Positions 33,731 to 46,600 of a stretch of DNA of 64,000 nucleotides are shown here, piece after piece. This DNA is from Argentina anserina (taxonomy: Eukaryota > Streptophyta > Magnoliopsida > Rosales > Rosaceae), in NCBI RefSeq assembly GCF_933775445.1, contig NC_065875.1, forward strand, positions 5,655,001 through 5,719,000. The letters are read 5' to 3'. Below the pieces are notes generated by a model that saw nothing but the letters and a program-made list of their open reading frames with translations, ran no database searches and was not told the origin of the DNA. The translations under genes and the position numbers were made by a program. Numbering within the stretch: position 1 is the first letter of the stretch; each line of letters begins with the position of its first letter.

Positions 33731-34199
33731 TACTGGGATATATCTTAATCTCAAAAGATACTCTGGGACCAATTTGTTTTATAGATTATGTATTCTGACC
33801 TGTATTTTGAAGAAGTGAGATAGAAGGTAGGAACATTTCTCTTCATTTCTGTTTCATTAAATAACTAGCGTTGTATCATTGTTTTTTAATCAAATACCAA
33901 TACGGTTTTCAAATTAATTAGGAACGAGTACAACTAAGGCCAGATGCAGTTATTACATACCTTTCCGCCGTCATCTTACAGACGGAATAAGAAGTTGTGA
34001 GAACAGATTCTCACAATGGTACATATGATAGTCTACACATTAGAGACAATTTAACCAACTCTCAAGCCTTTCATTTATCATAGAGATGAAGGCGAATCTA
34101 GAATTTATAACAAAATTAAATAAATAGATATAGACTTACGCTAGACCTAAGCCCAATAAAAAAAAAGAACAAAATAAATTGGTTTGGAAAACCCTAGCC
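33731..34199. other. 3' flank of the PRCC-like gene, no further gene
   Basis: The first part is the likely 3' UTR. The remainder is AT-rich without a supported feature, leading into the GGGCC-rich repeat. Confidence 0.35.
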
Positions 34200-36180
34200 A
34201 AAACTTAAATGACACAAGCCCGGGCCAGCAATGTATCTTGACCTAGGGCTCGTCAACGGGTCAGGCCTTAGTACATTTAAATAAGTGACGGGCTGAGTAT
34301 TTTCACAAATATGAAGATCCAAATTCGTCCATCTAAAGCCGGCCTTACGGACCGGGCGGGGCCGAGCTTTGCAGGTTTTTACGGGCCGGGACTTGCGAGC
34401 TTGTATTAGAAAAAAAAACATACTACTTTTATTTAAAGGTTTGGAACAATAAAAAAAATTATTAGAAAACATTCTAAAAAAAGTTGCAAAAAAATTATAG
34501 TTTCAAAATATTGTCGATCGACACCAGTAGATGTGATCGATATATATATTTAGGGACCCTATAAAAATTTTGTCCGTGTTGAACATGATTTGACCTTTCG
34601 TACCTACGGTCAACAAAAAAAGAGGCATTTTGACATAATAAAACCCTATTGACCGGGACTTTGTCAAATGTGTTTTCTCGTTGCAACTACGCATGATCGG
34701 TGACAAAAATTAAGTGATTTCAAATATGTAGGCATTCGCATCTTAGTAATGGGTAATCCCTTAGGGCATATTAGTGGTCTTTTTGATATACCGGAAATTC
34801 CGACGGTCAAACGAGTTCCGAATTGGATAAAAATTTTACAGGGTTACTAAATATATATACCGATCACATCGGATGGTGTCGATCGATTCCAAAAAAATTC
34901 CTTCATATAGTCGCTTCATATGCGATCGTTTTATTATAAACCTAATATAAAGGTTATGATACATTAGTTGACACTTCGGCAATTGTGATCGGTATATATA
35001 TTTAGGAAACCCGTAAACATTTTGTCCATTTTGGACATAGTTTGACCGTCCGTACCTACGGTCAACCAAAAAAGAGGCGTTTTGACATATTGAAAACCCC
35101 ATTGACTGGGAATTTGCAAAATGGGTTTCCGCGGTGCGACCTCGTACGATTGATGACACAAATTAGGTGATTTCAGATATGTAAACGGCTTTAGGTGTTC
35201 GCATCTTGGTAATAGGTCTTCCATTAGGGCACATTAGTGGTGTTTTTGGTTTAGCGGAAATTCCGACGGTTAAATGAGGTCCGAATTAGATGAAATTTTT
35301 ATAGGGTTACTAAATATATATACTGATCACATCGGCTAGTGTTAATTGATCACAAGAAGTTACCTTCATATAGTCGCTTCATAATGCGATAGTTTTATTT
35401 TAAACCTAATATAAAGGTTATGATACATTAGTAGACACTTAGGCGATCGACAACTCCAGTTCGAAATATGGTCGATGGACACCAGCAGATGTGATTGATA
35501 TATATATTTAGGGACCCCGTAAAAATTTCGTCAATTTTGGACATGGTTTAACCGTTCGTATCTACGGTCAATAAAAAAAAGGCATTTTGACATATTGAAA
35601 CCCCATTGACCAGGTTTGCCAAATGGGTTTCTTCGACCGCGCACGATAAGTAACAAAAATTAGGTAATTTCAGATATGCAAATGGCTTTTGACATTCGTA
35701 TCTTGGTAATGGGTTCTCCCTTAGGGCATATTAGTGGTGTTTTCGGTTTACCAGAAATTCTGACGGTCAGACGAGGTCCGAATTAGATGAAGTTTTAACA
35801 TGGTCCCTAAATATTAGTACCGGTAACATCAACTGGTATCGATTAATCCCGAGAAGTTTACTTCATATAGTTGCTTCATAATGTTACAATTTTATTTTAA
35901 ATCTAGTATAAAGTTATAATATAAAAAAATATAAAATTTTAAATCTAGTATTATTAACATATATAATATTTTATGTATAATTATTACAAAAACAGATATA
36001 TAATTGATATATGTATAATATGTTATATGCATGTATAATATATTATTTCTTGGGGCTTTTAAGGGCCGGGCTTGCGGGCTTTTGGCGGACCGGACCCACG
36101 GAAGCAGGCTTTGGTGGGCTTTCTCACGGGCTGGACCAGGTAAAAACTCATCGGACTTGCGGGTCCCCGCGGGCTAAATG
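34200..36180. mobile_element. GGGCC-rich transposon-like repeat split by an AT-rich array
   Basis: Both ends (about 34200-34400 and 36050-36180) are built from words such as GGGCCGGG, GACCGGGCGGGG, CTTGCGGGCTT and GCGGACCGGACC, a composition known from plant DNA-transposon ends. The middle is AT-rich and holds three tandem fold-back units. The likely history is insertion of the AT-rich material into the GC-rich element. Exact ends are unclear. Confidence 0.45.
34495..35905. repeat. Three tandem ~450-500-bp fold-back units
   Basis: Each unit begins with GATGTGATCGATATATATATT followed by TAGGGACCC and ends with the inverted form GGGTTACTAAATATATATACC then GATCACATCGG. The phrase TATTTAGG recurs near 34551, 35003 and 35509. 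Shared internal words include TACCTACGGTCAA, GGCATTTTGACATA and TAGGGCATATTAGTGGT. The short minus-strand frames within it repeat between units and are not genes. Confidence 0.75.
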
Positions 36181-36970
36181 ATAAGGCCGATCAAACCTAA
36201 TAGCGCCAAACATCGACGTTGCACCTCCACCTTGCCGCCACCCCCTGCTGTTGTTGCGGCTTGCACTGCCACACCACTGCCAAGATCACACCACCTTCGA
36301 ACCAGAAAACCAAAGGCCCAGAGAACTCAACCCCGTTACCTGAATCTCAGCCCCAGAACTGACTCCGTCGAGAACCTATGATTCCATGCAAGTACAACAA
36401 TCCTAACCCAACGTTCTACCATATCCAGCCAATCCACCATGTGAAGACCGAGGTTGCATCACCCAAAAGCAAGGAAACTCGGGTCAACTGCAAAATCTCG
36501 TTTGACAGCATAATCGGTTCGGTTTCGATTGCCCAAAGAGCCCATCTAGACCGCTGCTGCCACCGAACAAGAGGAGTGGAGAAAATAGGAGGCTTCCGCT
36601 CTTAGGGTTCTTTCTTGATTGTTTCACTTGTTTGATAGATGATTACTACCTAATATCAACTCAAATACTAGCGTTGTATCATTGTGGTTTCAGAAAGAAA
36701 GAAATAAATGTTTATACGGAAATGTGGATTTTCTGTTTTTGAGTAGTAACTTGCAATCCTGGTACAATTGTTCTAGAAACTGACGCTCTGACCTGTACTC
36801 AAGATTTCAAGGTGCCATATTTTTTTAATGATTTTCTTTCTCAAATGCCCAAAAAACAATGTGTTCAATTGAATCATGTGTATCAGGTAGGAATGGTGTC
36901 AAGCTGGATAATCTAAAATTCATAATCACATAATTCACAAGTGAGCAAGTGAACACAGGTCAAATCCAGA
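36181..36970. other. Intergenic with short low-confidence frames
   Basis: Two short plus-strand frames (36178-36381, 36378-36605) are Pro/Ala/Thr-rich or featureless and match nothing I recognise. Possible decayed retroelement sequence leads up to the RNase H-like fragment. Confidence 0.3.
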
Positions 36971-37370
36971 GTGATCAGGAGGTTTCCTGTAAGGGTGCTG
37001 AGAGGAGATTTCTTGCGGGTGTGGCCAAGCGGGTCAAGAGCATGTCGATTTCACTATAAAATGGGATTCGGATTTGTTGCTAACCGAAGGGCTACTAGAT
37101 GCAGTATTGAAAGTGACTGCTTAGTAGCTCTGCAAGACATCAAATTGGAGGAAAGCGAGCAGCTGGAGTTTGGTAATCTCAATGATGACATCAAAGTCCT
37201 GATGGAAGTAATACCTGAGCTCATGTTAGCTTTGCTCATAGGACACAAATACAGCGGCGCAAACTATTCCGTGTTTCCAAACTCTTCGCTTCCGCGTACA
37301 TGCACCCGATTCCACGCCGCTTAGCTACATTCCTCCTGATATGCTTAAGAATGTTTTAAGCTATGATTGT
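36971..37370 (+). pseudogene. Fragment of a plant RNase H-like (RVT_3 type) domain
   Basis: The frame 36971-37324 contains IESDCLVALQDIK and FGNLNDDIKVLMEVIPEL. This order (ESDC, then GNL.DDI, then PEL) is typical of the RNase H domain attached to plant non-LTR retroelement reverse transcriptases. A further piece, YIPPDMLKNVLSYD, follows in another frame at about 37325-37366, showing a frameshift. The catalytic N-terminal part is absent. It is a relic, not an active gene. Confidence 0.5.
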
Positions 37371-37698
37371 AGTCACCTTTATGTATGCAATGAAAAGACG
37401 TGAACACCGAACGCAACTTTACAAAATGCTTTGAAAATAATATTTTCCCCTTATATCCACATCGTATGGAGCATGCGGAAGTGCAGGGGAGGAGGCATCA
37501 AAACCCTGAATGAAAGCTGAATTCCAAAACTCCAGTGATCACTTCAAACGAACACAACAGCCAAATCAAACTACTTAAAAACAACGTGTTTGATATCAAT
37601 GTGCTACAACAAAAGGTGAACAATAATTAAATCCTGTTATTAATTTACATTCTAGTGATTCTACGTATATACAATGAAAATGTGCACAATTAGATCAG

Positions 37699-40577
37699 TC
37701 AACTATTAAGTAGCTGCCTAGCTAGATCCTTATAGCTAACTTTCTTTTTCTTTGTAGGCTCTGCACCCGTATCAAATGGTGGCTTCTGATTATCAGCACT
37801 AGTCTGAGCAGTTTTCGTTCCAAGACCTAGAATTAGATCTACGGGTGGCTTCTCAGCTTCAGTACTCGTATCCATTGTTTGAGCGTTCTTTGTTCCAGGA
37901 CCTGGAATCAGACCTACGGCTGGCCTCTCAGTTTCAGTATTCATATTTATAGTTTGAGCATTCTTTGTTCCAAGACATGGAATCAGACCAAACAACATGG
38001 CTTGAACTGGATCAGCTATATCTTCAAGTTTCTCCGGCTTATCTCTGTCTTGGCTATAATGCTTCTCAATCATTTCAATTTCAGGAATTTTATCAGAATG
38101 CCCATCATATCTAATGTCTCCAACAACCTCTTGTTCAGCTGCCTTACCACTTTGTAATGATGTAGACTCCTGTATTGCTTCCTTTCTTTGCATGTCTAAA
38201 CTTCCGTCACCTACCATTCTATGTGTTCCTTCAGCGATATCAACATCTTCCTTATATGATGTAAGATCATGAGAATCACTCTCGTCTGACTCATTAAAAG
38301 ATATTTTAGCAGGCTTCCTGCTAATACGTGCCCGTGTTCTTCGAGTTTGGGTGGCACCTATTTTCCCCCTGTTTGTATTTGTGCCAGCAGGTCTTCCTCT
38401 TTTCCTTTTGCTACCCTTCTCAGGTGAGCGCAATATCCCAGTGTGCTCTTGAGCTGCATTGCCTCTGTTTCTCTCTTTCTTAGAAGGAGCAGGAACCTTC
38501 TCGATTTCTACATTGTCACGCGGCAGTTCTTCTATTACCATGTCATGTTCACTGGAAAGAACAAAACAGAGTGAAAATTAAGATTAGGTTTAGAAGAATT
38601 GCTAGTTAACCTGACTGATTCTGAATCCAATATTATTTTCCCTTTGATAAAAAAGAAAAAGAACATAAAAATGAAAAAGAAAAGAAAAAGAAAAAAAAGA
38701 AAAGACTCCCTGTTCAATAAGGATTTACCTATTTTTTTTCTCACAGATGACAATAGCCTCAATAGTTGGTAATAGCTACAATAACTATGTTTTAATTTGA
38801 AAACTGTAGTATTCATGTTTTTTCCAAATGTTTCGTACTTCATCAATGAAGTGGACAAAGAATTAAAGACGTGATGAAATAAATAAACAAATAAATAAAT
38901 AAAAATAAAAATAAAGAGGATTATAAGCAGATTTCCTAGCAATGAGGAAGTCACTGCACATTGACTCGGTAAAATATCGTGCCTATTTCATTGAGAAGCC
39001 ATAAATCCCATATCTTCTAAGCTCACTGACTGCCAAATGAGAAGTCATTGGATATACTACATCCATGTGCATCTATTATTTGATAGATATTGAACTCTAC
39101 ATCCATGTGCATATATTATTTGATAGATATTGAACTCACCTCTCTACGATGTCATATTCTTCCCATCCATAGGGTTTTAAGCTATATGGTTCCTCTTGCA
39201 ATCTTTGCTTCCTTCCCAAACAGTCCTCCAACCATTGCAGTCCAACAATATGCAACCTTTTGTTATGCAAAAAGTGTTTCTCTGCTTCAGTCAAACTGTG
39301 ACAAAGAGAGAGGGATAACAAAGAAATAAGAAAGTTAGGACTGCATTAACATAACAGCTGTAATGAGGAAAGTGAGAACAACGGGAAAGGTCAGGACAGT
39401 GGCCTTCCAGTATCATTAACAAATTAAATTATACGCATTAACCATGTTGCCAAGTTGAGATACAAATAGATAATGACACTAAAAATCTTACTACAAACAT
39501 ATGCTTATTTTCTAATGCTTTCAAACAACCCAGAAGATTTGAGGTGTAAATAGATTGTCAAATTACCGAAAGAATCATGTCAACAATAATCATGCTCACA
39601 TATCAAAATTATCGAAATGAAATGCCCGTGATCATCCACCATTGGAGGCACCAAACTAATCCATGATAGTAAAAAAAACTTAAGAGCCTTGTGTTACTGT
39701 GTACCTTTGCAGTAAGGTTTCAAATTTCACATCACACCCCTGAATTGACAAGAGTACCAAATGAGTGGCATCAGCAAGATTATCACCGACTCTGCCACCA
39801 CCCATGAGAACTTCAATTTTCAACCTTCTTACTGTCACTCCTAAGACGAATTCCCAATCCGGTTTTCTTTAAGAAAAGATTAATAAGAAAAAACCAATGT
39901 CAATTGACATATAGAAACAAAACAAAGAATAATATAATTAGTGAGTCAAAAGAACATAAGATGACCGACAGATCTTACAGGGAATGAATTGATGAGTTAA
40001 AATAAATGCAGCAGCCATGAAATCGAGCCCATTTCTCCAAAGGACAGTATTTTTTCTTGTAATAGTTGATACGTTTGGTATCCTCGGACCTAGGCACATT
40101 GCTTAAGAGCTGCCAAGAGAAAAAAAATTTCCGTCATCCACTTAAAACCTGTATCATTTCAAGTTAAGATGTGTCCATCCCTTCTTCTCTGCTATACCAT
40201 ATATAATACAGCAAACCCACTGTTTTAACAGTCAATAAGAATTCTGTATTACCTGCGTAATGTCTGCAAGGTCAAGGTCCCAGAAATACGGGTCAGAAAA
40301 CTCATCAATTTCTGCTTCTAATTTCTTCTTTGAAGACTCAGAAATGCTGAGGTAGTACCTTAAAAAAATGAAAAAGAATATGAAAAACCACCAAAAGAAT
40401 CACATGTTTCAAACATGCAGTAAATTAGATAGTTACTTTGGCTGTAAAGAAAGGAGTTTCTTCTGGGAACAACAATCCAAGACCCAAGACAAATGAATGA
40501 CATCTCCCTGACGTTTCGCTGCCTGATATTTGATACCTGTCAAATGAACAAGTATTGATTATATTTGCTAAGTGATT

Positions 40578-40613
<36 letters not shown>

Positions 40614-43600
40614 TTGTTTTCCGCTGCAACACAGTGTGTGACTGAGTTATTCAAATTCATCGAAAAAGTACCCCCATTCTCAGCAACAATTTTGTGCAAG
40701 GAATCAAGTGTATGAGTTGGAGGCACATTGGCGAAGTCTGAATATGTCAAGGAGTAACACATGTAACCAGAAAATAATTTACAGTGCAGTAAGATACATA
40801 ATTGAAAGATGAAATGAATTATGTTGTTTGTTAAAGTGTGGACCTCAAAGGATACAGAACATCATTTTTGAAAATATCAAGCTATCCTCCTTGATGCCAG
40901 AGACATCAGTCTGAACTAAATGAGAGGGAACGAGACACATATTTCTTTTGTCTTCCTTTTTAGTGGATCTCTTGGGTTTCTTTTTATCATCCTGCAGAAC
41001 ACCATAATCTGTCCCCTTTTGTGTGGTACCATTGCCTGAATCTACAAGCTCTATAAATGCTGCAAATACAAGAAACTGAAAGTAAACAGAAGCTCTAAAC
41101 CATATGACAATTTATAGCACACCCCATCTTTAAATGCCATAACTGAGCATATAGAGATGAAACCTAAAGTACAGGTAAGGAATATACAAGCGAAACTAGA
41201 ACTCCGGGATGCAATATCTAATAAAATCATATTCTTACATTGCACATCAAGGCACTCATGCCAAGGTTTATCGTATCTAATTCGATCAATACGCGGAAAT
41301 CTCAGGCTGTATGGTGCAGCAAAAACCTACAAGAATTCAGCAGCCATTAGATACTTAGGCTTAGTCTGGGATTCAATACTCAAATATGGAATAACTCAGT
41401 TTAAAAAACAAAAACTCAAATATGAAATAAATCATAGTTATTTAAACTAAATTTTATGAATAAGCACCCTATAAAAACTTATCAAACAGATAATCACTCA
41501 TAATTACAATAATAAGTTATTATTTGGCCCAACCTCAATATGAAAGTAAGCCTTTATGACAAAATAATAAAATTTCCAATGTATGGATCTTCCTAGTACA
41601 GCTTCATGTATATATCTAAACACAAATCTGGTGTTATTCAGATGATAGGACACACCTCAGACCTTATGGTTCGGATATCACTCGTTATGGAAAGGATTAT
41701 TGATCTGCAATACAAATCAGAAAACACTTAGATAGTTAGATATTCTGCATAAATCAAATCATATACCCATAGTGAAAATAAAAACTCATACTAACTTCTC
41801 AGGGCTTTCAACCCAAACATCTGGTCTCTCTTTTGAATGGTTCGTTACTTCATAAAAACTTGGTGGGGCCTTTTTGGGGTAGTCATACTTCCTGACAGAC
41901 AGACAGACAGAGACAGTTAATATAGATTTGCACAGATAAGAAACAATAAGACCCAACTCCTGCTACTTTGCCATAAGGTACAGTACTTTCCAAGAAATAC
42001 AAGTAATTGCAAAAAAGTCCAAATTGCCACAGTTTCTCGTTCATGGTACAACAGTTGAGTCCTTGAATAGCAAACTACGGGAATCAACAATGATATCGAT
42101 CTCTATTCCAAGACCTTAAGCTGAATGGCCATCAAAGAAATTATTACAGCACATGCTGTCAAGCTTGAAGCAATGAGCAATATCATGTTGCTCACTGGTT
42201 ATTTCCTTGGATTGGTTGAGCTACAATGTGTACTTAAGTTAAAAAATAAAGTACCTTAAATAAGGCTTTAATTTGGTTTCCACAGCATCTAACTCCTCGT
42301 CAGTAAGTCCAGTACCCACTCTACAAAAGGATACAAATCTGCAATATAAGAACCCAATCAAAGAGTCATTTACCAAGAGTCAATAAAAGGATAATAAGCA
42401 CTTATAAGATTCAGGTTTTATGGCAGTTAAAAGTATAGTTCCAATAACATGTAGCCCCAACAAACATGCTCATGATGTACCTGTTCTTTATAGCTTTTTA
42501 AATGTCTAAGAATCAATAAATTGATAGCAAGAAAAGGCCCTGTGAAGTATTAATGACACAGGTAGGAAAACAACCAGATACATACAGACCAACCTAAGGA
42601 AAACATCAAATTGTTCAATTAAAGAGTGGCAGCAAGCTAATCATGGGTCACCTTAATTCTTTCTAATCTTTAGGACAAAAAATTCAAGCTAAGGAACCCA
42701 CCTAATATATAGCATTATATCTACATCCATGTATGTACATATGTTAAGAATAGAAGACACAATAGGAAATTCCCTTTGAATTATGTAAGAAAACGTTTTC
42801 TTGATTAAGAGTATAAAAACAATTCGAGCTAAGGATGCGACCCAATATATAGTATCATACTTACATCCACGTATGCACATATGTTAAGAATTTTAGAGGC
42901 ATTACCAAATTCCCTTTAAAAGCTATCAGAACGATCTACAAAAGAATATATAAGGAAACATTTTCTTGATTAAGAGTATACAAATCCAAGTTGCAGGTCT
43001 AAAATTTAGTATTTGAAAAGCAATTCTTTCTGCATAGATACAGAATACATTGAATGATTCTACCTTCTCGGATATGTATTCGCAACTGGACGTTCAGCAA
43101 GACCCACCAAGAACTGAGCTACCTGCAACAATGAGAGTACTACCAATGGATTTCAATAGTTTACTATGAACACCTACAAACGTAAAGATCGGGATTGGTC
43201 CCTCGAAAGGTCCTTAAATCACGTCTTATCTCTCATAGTGACGACATGCACATCAGATACATGCATATCAATGAATGAGATGCATGCATCTTTCATCGTT
43301 GTCATCCACACATGGTCTAGACTAAGAACTCCACTTAGGTAATTTATTTAAGGGCCGTAAGAGAGAAATTTAAATTAGATGCACAAACGGATAGATTAGA
43401 AAATTTTGAACAGATTGCAAACTCACCTCTCCTCCACGACGCCCTGAACCATAGTATCCTCCTAATATAGGAAAATGAAAGGAATGATATGAGTTATACA
43501 ATGTTGCTTCGAGGCAAATAAGAAATTAACAAAGTGCAAACACAGACCTATTATCAGGACATCCAAATCAGAACCAGCCCGAATGTAATCCGGCTTCAAT

Positions 43601-46600
43601 TTCAACCACTTTCCACTACGATCACTAGGTTCCCATTTAGAACCAAGGTCCTTTAAAACAATCCCCTCATCTCTGAAATACAAAAATGATGTTTAAGCTC
43701 AAGGAATCAAATTATTACCATGACACATGAACATATCTATGATGAGATACACAAGACATTGAGCGCTGGAATTCCTTCCATATATTGAAGAAGACAAGGA
43801 ATTGATTTTAGACATAAGGACAAAATGTGAAAGTTGCTACAGTTTTTGGTAATGAGATATTATACGAATGTGATGCTTTAGACAATTTTAAAGTAATTTT
43901 AGATAGTTTCTAAATCAGAGTTCTAGCTATATAGGCACAGCACCAAAAGCTGGAATCTGAAGAACATAGGATAAGCCCTGGGTTAAACTAGCTTGAGTGT
44001 AAACATCTATATATGTGATGTGAAAAATGTTATAGCACTACTATTTATGTGATTTAATTTATCATTGACATTAATAAATTCTAAACTCCTGGATTCCAAC
44101 TGGAAACATAAGTGATGGCTATATACAAAAGAATTGTCAAATAGCAAGCTAGGGTACTGTTTTCAAAAGATACACACAACTGAAGCAGGATACCTTTGGG
44201 GAAAAAAAAAAGGAAACCAATGAAGAAAGATAAATGAGACAATAATCAAGTTTAAATACCATTACCAATTTGTTTTTCCCAAAAAACGATGTGATGAAGT
44301 GAAATTGTCTACTTTTTAACCAGATGCTGAAGTTATTTTGGGCCTGGAAGCTATAAGACAACTTAATATACTGTACCTAAAATGTATATTAGGTGCTTAC
44401 CTGTTCTCGATGGTTTCTTTGAAAAACCTCTCAACATCATCCACAGAATGAACAATAAGGGACCAACAAGGTTCCCCTGCATGACCAGCACATGTCTATA
44501 TAAGAGATTTAACAAGTAGTGTTGAATTATTTGACAATCTTAATAAACTCTAAGGAAAAACAAGTTGGTATTGCATTCACATGCCAGGTATTTTATAAAG
44601 GGGAGACGGAAGATGTCAACCATCATTCTATCAATCTATTGGGATTTGTGACAGCTGATAGTATCTAACCACCTAGTCACATCTATTAGAAAAGAGGAAC
44701 AGGAAGTAGTCAGAGTGAGACAGAGAATATGCCTGGTCGCCGCGATATTAACACATACAAACATATCTTTGGATGCCTTCTAGAATCTGGTTCCAGAGGT
44801 TATGCTACAAAGTTCAAACAAAAAATGTACCCAGACAAGAATATAATGAATATGGTCCAGATGCACATAACGAAGTTGCTTTCCTGAATACTTAAAGAGA
44901 ATAAATTGACTAAGATATCTATATATCATTCATGTCCGTGGACAATGAAGTTTGGTTATAACTCACAAGAACTCCCTGCAGACTGCACAAGATCAGTTTC
45001 TGACTATTGATCCAAATATACCAAAAAATTATGAAGACACTCTTACCTGAAGACCGGTGAGTGTTAAGGCCACCATTAGGTACTAAAATCTCTAAACGAC
45101 CTGTCAAAGGCTTCACTACTTTCTGGAGAAGCCCATGCCGTTCCTTCAAGCTCTCGTGAATTACACTAGTATCTCCAACGTAAAGGACATCGAATGCAAC
45201 ATCTATACAATGTCATGTCAAGGTAAAAACTCATCTGTTTTCACAACTGACCTCCAATATGCTTGATTTGTGGTTTTCACCAGCTATTGCTTCAGAGTAC
45301 TGCAAAAAAAGGATTCGGACCTCCTCAGCTTTAAACGAAAAGGATACAGCACAACTGCGCGAGGAGAGGATATTAAACGTGTCAGCTAAACTCCACTTTG
45401 GTTTCTATAAACTTGAAAATATATACGAAAATAATAATAAAGTCAGATTATAAACCTGTTTATCACTGTCAAGTCCATCCCTAGCTGCCTTTGCTGTTAA
45501 ACAAGGAAAAAAATTAACAGAAAAGACAGAATGTGCGAAACATGAAATATAAAAGAAAAAAGTAAAGTAATTTCACTGAGGAACAAAAAAAAATCAATAA
45601 AAAGTTCAGAAAGAACCTATTTCTTGATTTGAACCAAACTCAGCAAAACGCTTTAAAGATGTGTCCCAGACCAACATCTCACCATCAAGAATACACCTAA
45701 AGTGATTACAAGAGTAAGAACAATTAAAAATTCACTAGAGGTAACTGCATGTGGTTGCTCATGCCACAACATTTATATATGGATTTCAGTAAGTAATTTC
45801 ACAAATGGGTAATGAGAAGTCAAGAACAAGGCAACCACTAATGCATCAGATCATGTTGGCTTATGAGGAAATGGAAAGCTTTAGAGAGAGTCAAGCACTC
45901 TAAGTTGAGACAATGCCAGGCTTATAATGGCAGGAAAATACAAGAATTACTACAGCATACAATGCTTTAGTTTTTCTACTATGCCAAAGACCTGATTTTA
46001 TGAAAATATTATTAAATATTACTGTATTTTACACCTACACTCAGGAGCCAAGAAAGGAATAAAATGGGCATACTCATACCTAATACATATTCTTTTAGGA
46101 TACAAGAGATAAGAGATATACCTATCAGCCTGAACATTTTGTATAATAATTTCTGACATTGCATGTCCATATTCAGAGTGATCAAAAAAATTCCTGCACA
46201 AAAAAAAACTTATTACCAAACCAAAATATTTATGAGTATTTCAGTTAAAAATATATATCGATTCTGTATAGAAAACATAATCTGCCAATTGCCCTGGATA
46301 TAAAATTTCTAACAAAGAAATTACTACTTGAGCAGTACTCCCGTATTGCAATCCTAATTTTACTAATCAGTGTGCTAGAAATTAGTAATAGCAACTAAAA
46401 CATGTTGATCAGAATAATAAAATTTCCCAGATAAATATTTCTAGTAACAAAATTTTAGCAAGACTTGTAAATTCTGAATAGAGACCGTTACCTTGAGAAG
46501 TAATGTACTTCGGTTCCATTCTTATGAACTTGGATGCGATCACCGTCAAATTTACACTCAACAACAACTTCCTTTCCATGATACTAACATGGAGAACAAA

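Noticed and set aside
34194..35224. Several 60-110-codon minus-strand frames with similar peptides
   Set aside because: Their similarity comes from the tandem fold-back units. They are interrupted differently in each unit and match no protein family I know.
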